In this document: positions 1 to 6,205 of the stretch, in pieces | Numbering within the stretch: position 1 is the stretch's first letter | Layout: the number at the start of each line of letters is the position of its first letter | DNA from: an uncultured Phascolarctobacterium sp. | GTDB taxonomy: Bacteria > Bacillota > Negativicutes > Acidaminococcales > Acidaminococcaceae | Assembly: GCA_945949475.1 (NCBI GenBank) | Contig: CAMFET010000016.1 | Coordinates: 1-10,643, forward strand | Reading direction: 5' to 3' | DNA length: 10,643 bases | Translations under genes and position numbers: made by a program | The notes under the pieces: model-generated | The model's database searches: none | What the model was told of the DNA's origin: nothing | Seen by the model: the letters and a program-made list of their open reading frames with translations, nothing else

Positions 1-248
1 CTAAGCCCGGTGTGGCGAAGCTGGGCTTAGCTAATCTGCAGGCAATTCGCAGCGTGGCTACTATTCCGATGGTGGGCATTGGCGGTGTAAATGCTAGTAA
101 TTATGCCGAGGTTTTGGCAACTGGTGCCAACGGAGCTGCCATTATAAGTGGTATTTTGGCGGCAGAGGATATTAAGACCGAGGTAGGTAAATTTGTAGCT
201 GTTAAAAGTGTTAATAACGTTACAGTTTCCGGAGCAGCAAAAAAATAA
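1..248 (+). CDS. thiE: Thiamine-phosphate synthase, C-terminal end (partial)
   Basis: This is the 3' end of a gene that begins before the window; the frame is open from base 3 and stops with TAA at 246-248. The visible residues read like the last third of a ThiE TIM barrel: an 'IPMVGIGGVN' strand-loop followed by 'YAEVLATGANGAAIISGIL', which in ThiE forms the phosphate-binding end of the barrel. ThiE joins hydroxymethylpyrimidine pyrophosphate and thiazole phosphate to make thiamine phosphate in the cytoplasm. The GTG at base 12 is inside the reading frame and is not a credible start, because the barrel would be truncated. The last roughly 20 residues are a poorly conserved tail. A TenI-like relative of the same fold cannot be excluded, since the N-terminal catalytic part is missing. 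Confidence 0.83.
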   Translation, partial: KPGVAKLGLANLQAIRSVATIPMVGIGGVNASNYAEVLATGANGAAIISGILAAEDIKTEVGKFVAVKSVNNVTVSGAAKK

Positions 249-342
249 AAACAAAAATTTGCTTGTTAAGCAGGAATAATCTGTTAATTTAGCGAAAAAG
301 TAAGCAACAAAAAAATTGCCTGTACTAAAAGGGGGATTTATT

Positions 343-2403
343 ATGAAAGAATATACTGGCGATAAAATTAGAAACGTGGCCATTGTGGGTCATGGTGGAG
401 CAGGAACCACGTCTGTTACCGAAGCTCTGTTGTATCGCAGCGGTGCTATCAGCAGAATGTGTAAGGTAGAAGACGGTGCTACCACCACTGACTATGAGCC
501 GGAGGAAATTAAACGTAAGGTTTCCGTAAACGCAACCTTGGCTCCCGTTGAATGGCGCGATACCAAAATCAACTTTATCGATACTCCGGGCTTCGCCGAT
601 TTCGTAGCCGAAGTAAAGGGCGCTTTCAGAGCAGTGGACAGCGCTTTGATTGTTGTATGCGCAACCAGCGGTGTACAGGTTGGCACCGAGCAATGCTGGA
701 AGCTGGCTGAAGAGGCTGGTCTGCCCCGCATTATTTTCGTAAACAAAATGGATCGTGAAAATGCTGATTTTGACAGCATTCTTGATAACCTGCGCGGCAA
801 ATTTGGTAAGCACGTGCTGCCGCTGCAACTGCCCTTGGGTAAAGAGGATAACTTCCAAGGCATTATCGATTTGTACAAGATGAAAGCATATCGTGCTAAT
901 GGCAACGGCTCCGACGAAATCGAAATTCCTGATGAATATAAGGCTGCTGCTGAAGAAGCTCGTGAAAAGATGATTGAAGCAGCTGTGGAAGCTGACGATG
1001 ATTGCATGATGCGTTATCTGGAAGGCGAAACCATTAGCGATGAAGAAATCATGAAATGCCTGATTAAGGGCATTCGTCAAGCTATTATTTATCCGATGCT
1101 GTGCGGCAGTGCTTATAAGGATATCGGTCTTGGCCGTTTGATGAACGCTATCGTTGACTTCACCTATCCGGCAATTCTGAACGACTTCGTTGTTATGGAC
1201 AAGGCTACCGGCGAAGAAGAAATTCGCGATGCCAACGCTCCGATGGCAGCATTAGTATTTAAGACCACCTCTGACCCGTTCGTAGGTCGTTTGAGCTTCT
1301 TCCGTGTATTCTCCGGCTCCATCAAAGCCGACAGCATGGTTTACAACTCTCGTCGTGAGCAAGAAGAACGCATTGGTAACGTATTCACCATGCGTGGCAA
1401 GACGCAAATCCCCATGAAGGCTGTTGTTGCAGGCGATATCGGCGTTGTTGCTAAGCTGCAATACACTGCTACTGGCGATACTCTGTGCGATAAGAACTCT
1501 GAGGTTGAATTCCCCGTTATCGAGTTCCCGCTGCCGATGTACACCAGAGCTATTTATCCGAAGAAGAAGGGTGACGAGGATAAGATCATGTCCGCTCTGA
1601 CTCGCTTGATGGATGAGGATCCGACCATTATCGTAACTAAGAACCCTGTAACCAAGGAAACCTTGATTAGCGGCATGGGCGACCAACACATCGAAATTAT
1701 CATGGAGCGTATGCAACGTAAATTTGGTGTGGAAGCTCAGCTGAAGGCTCCTATTATCGAATATCGTGAAACCATTCGTGGCAGCGCTGAGGTTGAAGGC
1801 AAGCATAAGAAACAATCCGGTGGCCATGGTCAATATGGTCATGTTGTTATTAACATGGAACCGTTGCCTCCTGGAGGCGGCTTCGAGTTCGTTGATAAGA
1901 TTTTCGGCGGCTCCGTTCCTCGTCAATACATTCCTGCTGTAGAAAAAGGCATGCGCGAATCCATGGAAAAGGGCATTTTGGCCGGCTATCCTGTAGTTGA
2001 TATGCGTATTACCCTGCTGGATGGCTCCTATCATCCGGTTGACTCCTCTGAAATGGCCTTCAAGACCGCTTCCAATATCGCCTTCAAGAAGGCTATGGAG
2101 CAATGTAAGCCCGTACTGCTGGAGCCCATTTACACTCTGAATGTAACCTGCTCCGACGGCATGATGGGTGACGTTATTGGTGATTTGAACCAAAAACGCG
2201 GCCGCATTCTGGGCATGCAATCTGTAGAAGAGGGCATGAGTGTTGTAACTGCACAGGTTCCCTATGCAGAAATTACTGAATATGCAGTTGACCTGCGCGC
2301 TATTACCCAAGGTCAGGGCACCTTCGAGATGAAATTCGACCATTACGAGGATGTTCCGGCTAAGATGGCTGAAAAGATTATCGCTGAACGCAAGGAAGCA
2401 TAA
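343..2403 (+). CDS. fusA: Elongation factor G paralogue (EF-G2/FusA2-like translational GTPase)
   Basis: A 686-residue protein, near the usual EF-G length of about 690-700. I place the start at ATG 343, preceded by GGGGG at 331-335 with seven bases of spacing; an in-frame ATG at 316 would only add nine unconserved residues. The order is GTPase domain (about 9-270), a beta-barrel domain II, then domains III-V, including the domain IV 'GGHGQYGHVV' and domain V 'GDVIGDLNQKRGRILGMQ' signatures. G-motifs: G3 is DTPGF (80-84), G4 is NKMD (134-137). The P-loop reads GHGGAGTT (16-23), so the normally invariant lysine is threonine (T22), and the switch II histidine of canonical EF-G (DTPGH) is F84. 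These features and the absence of rpsL/rpsG/tuf neighbours point to the FusA2-type paralogue rather than the str-operon EF-G. It presumably acts on the ribosome, but full translocase activity is not assured. A strong terminator follows at 2437. Confidence 0.9.
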   Translation: MKEYTGDKIRNVAIVGHGGAGTTSVTEALLYRSGAISRMCKVEDGATTTDYEPEEIKRKVSVNATLAPVEWRDTKINFIDTPGFADFVAEVKGAFRAVDSALIVVCATSGVQVGTEQCWKLAEEAGLPRIIFVNKMDRENADFDSILDNLRGKFGKHVLPLQLPLGKEDNFQGIIDLYKMKAYRANGNGSDEIEIPDEYKAAAEEAREKMIEAAVEADDDCMMRYLEGETISDEEIMKCLIKGIRQAIIYPMLCGSAYKDIGLGRLMNAIVDFTYPAILNDFVVMDKATGEEEIRDANAPMAALVFKTTSDPFVGRLSFFRVFSGSIKADSMVYNSRREQEERIGNVFTMRGKTQIPMKAVVAGDIGVVAKLQYTATGDTLCDKNSEVEFPVIEFPLPMYTRAIYPKKKGDEDKIMSALTRLMDEDPTIIVTKNPVTKETLISGMGDQHIEIIMERMQRKFGVEAQLKAPIIEYRETIRGSAEVEGKHKKQSGGHGQYGHVVINMEPLPPGGGFEFVDKIFGGSVPRQYIPAVEKGMRESMEKGILAGYPVVDMRITLLDGSYHPVDSSEMAFKTASNIAFKKAMEQCKPVLLEPIYTLNVTCSDGMMGDVIGDLNQKRGRILGMQSVEEGMSVVTAQVPYAEITEYAVDLRAITQGQGTFEMKFDHYEDVPAKMAEKIIAERKEA

Positions 2404-2436
2404 TTAACTGCTAAGCTATTAGAACTTAATATTTCC

Positions 2437-2468
2437 AGAGCCTGTTACTTCGGTAGCAGGCTCTTTTT
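2437..2468 (+). terminator. Rho-independent terminator of the EF-G gene
   Basis: A 12-base-pair stem (2437-2448 with 2453-2464, one G-U pair) closes a UUCG tetraloop and runs into five T residues. It lies 34 bases after the EF-G stop codon and is a textbook intrinsic terminator. Confidence 0.95.
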
Positions 2469-2566
2469 ATGGGAAATAATCCTCAGCAGCAAGAAAAATA
2501 GCTCAAGAACAGCTAGTTAAGCTTCTTTTCAGCGGGAAATAGTATAATTTTTTCTGGTCGATGTTA
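2469..2566. other. Short intergenic spacer without a gene
   Basis: The bases between the EF-G terminator and the rnpB promoter contain no convincing reading frame. A TATAAT at 2543-2548 lacks a fitting -35 box. The decamer AGCGGGAAAT at 2531-2540 recurs at 3338-3347 and 3961-3970. Confidence 0.5.
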
Positions 2567-2595
2567 TTGACGCAGAAATTTTTCTGTGTTAAAAT
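2567..2595 (+). promoter_or_regulatory. Promoter of rnpB
   Basis: TTGACG (2567-2572) and TAAAAT (2590-2595) are separated by exactly 17 bases. The predicted start, about seven bases downstream, coincides with base 2602, the first base of the rnpB P1 helix. The spacer carries a near-perfect inverted repeat (CAGAAA/TTTCTG around 2579-2580). Confidence 0.88.
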
Positions 2596-2601
2596 TGTTT
2601 A

Positions 2602-2952
2602 TTGAGTACGAAAGACGACCGCGGCTGGCCTCGAGCCAGATGAGGAAAGTCCGAGCTCCATAGGGCAGGATGCCGGATAACGTCCGGCGAGAGTGATCTT
2701 AGGGATAGTGCCACAGAAATGTGTACCGCCTGCTGCGGCAGGTAAGGGTGGAACGGTGCGGTAAGAGCGCACCAGCAGCTTGGTAACAGGCTGGCTAGGT
2801 AAACCCCATCCGGAGCAAGACCAAATAGGGGAGGGATGAAGCGGCCCGCTGAGCCTCCCGGGTTGTGTCGCTTGAGCTTGCAGGTAACTGTAAGTCTAGA
2901 TAAATGGTTGTCACCGCTTTGCGGAACAGAACTCGGCTTATTGAGTACTCAA
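2602..2952 (+). ncRNA. rnpB: RNase P RNA component (M1 RNA)
   Basis: The catalytic RNA of ribonuclease P, which removes 5' leaders from precursor tRNAs. Conserved blocks occur in the right order: GAGGAAAGTCC at 2642-2652, the GTGCCACAGAAA block at about 2708-2719, GGTGCGGTAAGAGCGCACC at about 2755-2773, GGTAAACCCC near 2799-2808, and ACAGAACTCGGCTTA at 2926-2940. The ends pair as P1: TTGAGTAC at 2602-2609 with GTACTCAA at 2945-2952. That gives about 351 nucleotides, normal for a bacterial RNase P RNA. The arrangement, with a long element ending in GGCCCG (about 2841-2850) before the 3' conserved block, looks like the ancestral A type rather than the Bacillus B type; that sub-typing is from memory and less certain. 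It has its own promoter and terminator. Confidence 0.97.
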
Positions 2953-2962
2953 ACGATAGCAC

Positions 2963-2987
2963 GGCTGCCTTAGGGCAGCCTTTTTTT
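2963..2987 (+). terminator. Rho-independent terminator of rnpB
   Basis: A perfect seven-base-pair stem, GGCTGCC (2963-2969) with GGCAGCC (2974-2980), a TTAG loop and seven T residues. The GTG start of the next gene lies only 18 bases beyond the T tract. Confidence 0.95.
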
Positions 2988-3005
2988 AAGAATGTTGGTG
3001 AAGCT

Positions 3006-3950
3006 GTGAAAAAAGTATCCATAGTCGTTCCTGTTTTTAACGAGGAAGACAATTTAGCTGAATTTTATAAACGCACCACCGCTGTTATGCAGGCAGAAGG
3101 CTATGATTATAGCATTGTTTTTGTAGATGATGGCTCCAAGGATAGGAGTAGGGTTATTTTAAACGAGCTTGCGAAGCAGGATGCCCATGTGGAGGCTTAT
3201 CTTTTGAGCCGTAACTATGGTCACCAAATGGCCATTACCTGTGGTATGGATAATGCTGAGGGAGATGCCATCATCACCATGGATGGCGATTTACAGCATC
3301 CGCCTGAGCTGATACCGCAAATGCTGCGCCTTTGGGAAGCGGGAAATGAAATTGTGCAAACTAAGCGTATGGCTACTGAGGATGCAGGCTTTTTCAAAAA
3401 TATTACCTCTAGCGTCTATTACAAGCTGATCAATGCCATGTCCAAGGTGGAAATAACTCCGGGCGGTAGCGATTTTCGTTTGATGGATAGGATTGCAGTG
3501 GATGCTTTTAAGCAATACCGCGAACGCGCTCGCTTTATTCGTGGCTTGATTACGACGTTAGGCTTCAATGTGGCTGTGATGGAATTTGTAGCACCGCCGC
3601 GTTTTGCAGGCCAATCAAAGTTTAATTTACACAAAATGTTGCATTTTGCTCTAGATGGCATCACCGCTTTTTCTAATTTGCCGTTGCGCTGGGCCTTTTA
3701 TATTGGCTTGGTCTTTGGTATGTGCAGTCTTTTGCTACTGGGACACGTTTTTTATGTAAAATTTATTATCGATGATGCAGTTCCCGGCTGGGCAACTACG
3801 ACTGTCAGCGTGCTCTTTTTGGGCGGTATTCAGCTGGTTGGCATTGGCATTTTAGGCGAATATATAGGTCGTATCTTTGAAGAAATAAAGCATCGACCAC
3901 TATATTTGGTGGCACGCCATATAAAATGTAAAGAAAGCAACAAAATTTAG
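3006..3950 (+). CDS. Polyprenyl-phosphate glycosyltransferase, GT2 family (DPM1/GtrB-like)
   Basis: A 314-residue membrane-associated glycosyltransferase. I choose GTG 3006, giving 'MKKVSIVVPVFNEE', because the frame extending further upstream runs through rnpB; GGTGA at 2997-3001 is a modest ribosome binding site. The GT-A domain occupies about 1-230, with VDDGS (40-44), the metal-binding DGD (93-95) followed by LQHPPE, and the family's 'GQSKFNLHKM' motif near 205-214. Two hydrophobic segments near 235-265 and 272-300 fit the two transmembrane helices of GtrB-like enzymes. Relatives transfer a sugar from a nucleotide donor to undecaprenyl phosphate on the inner face of the membrane; the lipid-linked sugar later modifies wall polymers or O-antigen. 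The sugar and target cannot be read from the sequence, and no flippase or GtrA partner is adjacent. No obvious terminator follows. Confidence 0.9.
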   Translation: MKKVSIVVPVFNEEDNLAEFYKRTTAVMQAEGYDYSIVFVDDGSKDRSRVILNELAKQDAHVEAYLLSRNYGHQMAITCGMDNAEGDAIITMDGDLQHPPELIPQMLRLWEAGNEIVQTKRMATEDAGFFKNITSSVYYKLINAMSKVEITPGGSDFRLMDRIAVDAFKQYRERARFIRGLITTLGFNVAVMEFVAPPRFAGQSKFNLHKMLHFALDGITAFSNLPLRWAFYIGLVFGMCSLLLLGHVFYVKFIIDDAVPGWATTTVSVLFLGGIQLVGIGILGEYIGRIFEEIKHRPLYLVARHIKCKESNKI

Positions 3951-3987
3951 GATTAGCTAGAGCGGGAAATAATTATCTTAATTAGAT

Positions 3988-4016
3988 TTTACAGAAGCTA
4001 ATTTTTGTGCTATAAT
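3988..4016 (+). promoter_or_regulatory. Promoter of the NlpC/P60 gene
   Basis: TTTACA (3988-3993) and TATAAT (4011-4016) are spaced by 17 bases, with an extended -10 TG at 4008-4009. The predicted start is near 4023, leaving a short leader before the ATG at 4047. Confidence 0.85.
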
Positions 4017-4046
4017 AGAAGCGTACTTGAAATTGAAAGGATGTGG

Positions 4047-4718
4047 ATGCGGTTGTTTAAAAAGAAAGTAATAACACTTTGCTTAACTGTGCTCTTCACA
4101 ATGGTGGGCTCGGTTGGTGCGTTTGCTTCCTTTCAACGTGGTGACGATGGCGAAGAAGTTTTAGCAATACAAAAAAGATTAGTTGAACTTAATTATACTG
4201 TAGGTACTCTTGATGGTGAGTTTGGTCCGGCTACAGAAAAGGCCATTAAAGCTTTCCAGGCTGCGCAAGGCTTGGAGGTTGATGGTGTTGTTGGTTCCGC
4301 TACCTATAGAGCGCTGATGAACAAGGAGCTGCCTCCTAACCGTGCCCAAAATACTGTAAGAAATATTTTGCGTGCGGCTTATAGTGTCATCGGTACTCCA
4401 TATGTATTTGGCGGCACCAGTCCCTATGGCTTTGACTGCTCTGGCTTTACCCAATATGCTTTTAAGCGTGCAGGCGTTTATCTGCCTCGTACTGCCGATA
4501 GTCAGTTCTATTATGGTAAAAAGATTTCCATGAGCCAGCTGCGTCCTGGTGATTTGGTGTTCTTTACCACCTATGAGCCCGGTGCTTCTCACTGTGGTAT
4601 TTATATTGGTAACGGCAACTTTATTCATGCCGGCACCAGCACTGGTGTAGCGGTGGCTTCTGCCTTTACTGGCTACTGGGGCGCACGTTATTATGGTGCA
4701 TGCAGAATCTTAAAGTAA
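4047..4718 (+). CDS. Secreted peptidoglycan hydrolase: PG-binding domain plus NlpC/P60 endopeptidase
   Basis: A 223-residue secreted cell-wall enzyme. The frame extends up to an ATG at 4005, but that lies inside the promoter. Of the two later starts, ATG 4047 is six bases from GAAAGG (4035-4040), while ATG 4041 has no spacing, so 4047 is preferred. Residues 1-27 form a signal peptide: basic 'MRLFKKK', a hydrophobic core, and a likely cleavage after AFA. A PG_binding_1 domain spans about 30-92, with 'VLAIQKRL' and 'DGEFGPATEKAIKAFQ'. The NlpC/P60 domain spans about 103-223, with catalytic Cys131 in FDCSGF, His182 in SHCGIY and a third polar residue His194. Such enzymes cut the peptide stem of peptidoglycan, usually between gamma-D-Glu and the diamino acid, and serve in wall turnover or daughter-cell separation. 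It appears monocistronic, with its own promoter and terminator. Confidence 0.93.
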   Translation: MRLFKKKVITLCLTVLFTMVGSVGAFASFQRGDDGEEVLAIQKRLVELNYTVGTLDGEFGPATEKAIKAFQAAQGLEVDGVVGSATYRALMNKELPPNRAQNTVRNILRAAYSVIGTPYVFGGTSPYGFDCSGFTQYAFKRAGVYLPRTADSQFYYGKKISMSQLRPGDLVFFTTYEPGASHCGIYIGNGNFIHAGTSTGVAVASAFTGYWGARYYGACRILK

Positions 4719-4751
4719 AATCATAAGAAAGAAAATATTATAAAATAAATT

Positions 4752-4782
4752 AAGCAGATAGGCTTTGGCCTATCTGCTTTTT
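4752..4782 (+). terminator. Rho-independent terminator of the NlpC/P60 gene
   Basis: A 12-base-pair perfect stem (4752-4763 with 4768-4779) with a four-base loop runs into a tract of five T residues (4778-4782), 33 bases after the stop codon. Confidence 0.93.
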
Positions 4783-4795
4783 AGTCTAACGGTTT

Positions 4796-4840
4796 ATAAC
4801 ACTCCACACACTACACGCTTTGGTGGAGTGTTATATTTTT
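4796..4840. terminator. Second inverted repeat between convergent genes, probable terminator
   Basis: A perfect 12-base inverted repeat, ATAACACTCCAC at 4796-4807 with its complement at 4823-4834, has a 15-base loop. On the plus strand it is followed by ATTTTT, so it would work best as a back-up rightward terminator. On the minus strand, where hydF ends at 4852, the run after the hairpin is AAACC, so leftward termination would rely on the stem alone or on the neighbouring hairpin at 4752-4779. Confidence 0.7.
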
Positions 4841-4851
4841 CTTATTAAATT

Positions 4852-6078
4852 TTATTCTAATAGCTTGGCAATGTCCGGCAGGGGAGCAACGGTGCGCTTT
4901 AAAATGCCGTGCATATAGGCAATGGCAATGCCGTAATTGGTCATGGGCACAGCCTGAGCCAAGGCTACCTTGTTGCGGTGCAGCATTTCCTTTTCATTAA
5001 GCATACAAGCACCGCAGTGTACTACAAGCTTATATTGGGTTAAGTCTGCAGGGAATTCGGTGCCGCTGGTAAAACAAAATTCTGGCTCGGCCTGGGTATA
5101 TTGGCGAATCCAGTTGGGCATTTTTACGGTGCCAATATCCTGGCATTGACGGTGATGGGTGCAGCCCTCACTGATAAGAATTTTATCGCCATCCTTGATA
5201 TTATCAAGAGCACGCACAGCCTTGACCGCATTATAGAGACTGCCTTTGTAGCGCGCCATGAGGATGGAAAAGGAGGTGAGGGGGACGCTGGGCGGGACGA
5301 TTTGGCTGACCTTGGCAAAGGCCTGGCTATCGGTGATGACTAGGCGAGGTGGCGCAGCAAGCTTCAAGAGTGCTTGGGCCAGCTCTGTTTCCTGCACTAC
5401 TAGGGCGATAGCATTATTATCTAATACATCGCGCAGTACTTGCTGCTGGGGTAAAATTAAGCGTCCTTTCGGAGCAGCGCTATCGATAGGGGTAACGAGG
5501 ATAACCACATCCAAGGGCTGCAGCAGGTCGCCAACCAGCTGGCGTTCCGTTTCCTTGGGCTTGAGGGCAGCGATAGCCTCCTTCAGCTCGCGAATATTGG
5601 CTCCTGTTTCAGCGCTGACGAGGAAGCAGTGCTTGGTGAGCTTCATAGCATTTACGGTCAGCAGGGCCTTTTGCATATCCTCTAAAAGCTCGATTTTATT
5701 TAAAACTAAGATGGCCGGCAGATTTTTTTCCTGCACCTTGGCCCAAAGGGCTTCGTCCTCATGAGTGAGCCCTACCTGAGCATCCACGACTAAGAGTACA
5801 ATATCGCATTTATTGAGCACCTGATAGGCCTTTTCAATGCGCAGCTTACCGAGCTCGCCTTCATCATCAATGCCCGGTGTATCGATAACCATTACAGGGC
5901 CCAGGGGCAGCAGCTCCATGGCCTTATATACAGGGTCGGTAGTAGTACCCTTTTGCTCGCTGACGATGGCGAGATTTTGGCTGGTAATAGCGTTGATCAG
6001 GCTGGATTTGCCAGCATTACGTTTACCAAAGATGCCTATGTGGATACGTTCTGCTGCGGGAGTGGTGTTTAAGCTCAT
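4852..6078 (-). CDS. hydF: [FeFe]-hydrogenase H-cluster maturation GTPase HydF
   Basis: A 408-residue protein, the usual HydF length. The start at 6078 has an excellent site, AAGGAGGG, seven bases upstream (complement of 6086-6093). The N-terminal Ras-like GTPase domain (about 10-175) shows a P-loop GKRNAGKSS (18-26), a GTTTDP switch I (44-49), DTPG (66-69) and NKIE (127-130) where NKxD is usual. A dimerisation region follows, then a C-terminal iron-sulfur domain with the HydF signature: C306-x-H308, 45 residues, then H354-C355-x-x-C358, ligands for the [4Fe-4S] cluster. HydF is the scaffold on which HydE and HydG build the diiron subcluster before delivery to the hydrogenase apoprotein. Neither hydE, hydG nor a hydrogenase gene is in the window. 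The upstream hairpin at 6111-6140 separates it from the NAPRTase gene. Confidence 0.96.
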   Translation of the reverse strand: MSLNTTPAAERIHIGIFGKRNAGKSSLINAITSQNLAIVSEQKGTTTDPVYKAMELLPLGPVMVIDTPGIDDEGELGKLRIEKAYQVLNKCDIVLLVVDAQVGLTHEDEALWAKVQEKNLPAILVLNKIELLEDMQKALLTVNAMKLTKHCFLVSAETGANIRELKEAIAALKPKETERQLVGDLLQPLDVVILVTPIDSAAPKGRLILPQQQVLRDVLDNNAIALVVQETELAQALLKLAAPPRLVITDSQAFAKVSQIVPPSVPLTSFSILMARYKGSLYNAVKAVRALDNIKDGDKILISEGCTHHRQCQDIGTVKMPNWIRQYTQAEPEFCFTSGTEFPADLTQYKLVVHCGACMLNEKEMLHRNKVALAQAVPMTNYGIAIAYMHGILKRTVAPLPDIAKLLE

Positions 6079-6110
6079 AGTATTTCCCTCCTTAAATCAT
6101 AAAAAAGAGC

Positions 6111-6140
6111 AAAAAGCACTGAGGACAAGCCACAGTGCTT
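6111..6140 (-). terminator. Rho-independent terminator between NAPRTase gene and hydF
   Basis: On the minus strand the stem AAGCACTG/CAGTGCTT (complement of 6133-6140 and 6114-6121), with some further pairing inside, is followed by TTTTT and, after GCTC, six more T residues. It lies between the NAPRTase stop and the hydF ribosome binding site, only about 20 bases before the latter. Confidence 0.85.
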
Positions 6141-6165
6141 AAAAAGTAACAATTGACTTAAAGCC

Positions 6166-6205
6166 AATAAGCGTCAGAAGTATAACGGTGCTTATGGCGC
6201 TTATT
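6166..6205. repeat. Inverted repeat overlapping the NAPRTase stop codon
   Basis: AATAAGCG (6166-6173) is the exact complement of CGCTTATT (6198-6205), which includes the NAPRTase stop. A competing pairing with GCTTATGGC (6190-6198) is possible with one bulge. No T tract follows on the minus strand, so this may stabilise the 3' end of the transcript rather than terminate it. Confidence 0.45.

Noticed and set aside
249..342. Promoter or terminator between thiE and the EF-G gene
   Set aside because: Only weak boxes (TTGCTT or TTGTTA with poor -10 partners) and a four-base hairpin GCTT/AAGC are present; none is good enough to annotate.
316..342. Upstream ATG start for the EF-G paralogue
   Set aside because: The added residues are not EF-G-like and the GGGGG ribosome binding site at 331-335 fits ATG 343.
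325..1080. Long antisense reading frames across the EF-G gene (also 1252-2343 minus)
   Set aside because: They mirror codon bias of the real gene, have no ribosome binding sites, and their translations resemble no family.
2904..3005. Long start for the glycosyltransferase inside rnpB
   Set aside because: This frame only reads through the 3' part of rnpB and its terminator; the GT2 fold begins at 3006.
4005..4046. Upstream start for the NlpC/P60 protein
   Set aside because: ATG 4005 overlaps the extended -10 box and precedes the predicted transcription start; it would also spoil the signal peptide.
5258..5764. Plus-strand reading frame inside hydF
   Set aside because: It is a shadow of hydF; the translation is serine- and arginine-rich without domain features.
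6093..6200. Separate hydF promoter
   Set aside because: TTGGCT with TTTTAA, or TTGTCC with TATGAT (21-base spacer), are poor matches; the latter would also start inside the ribosome binding site.
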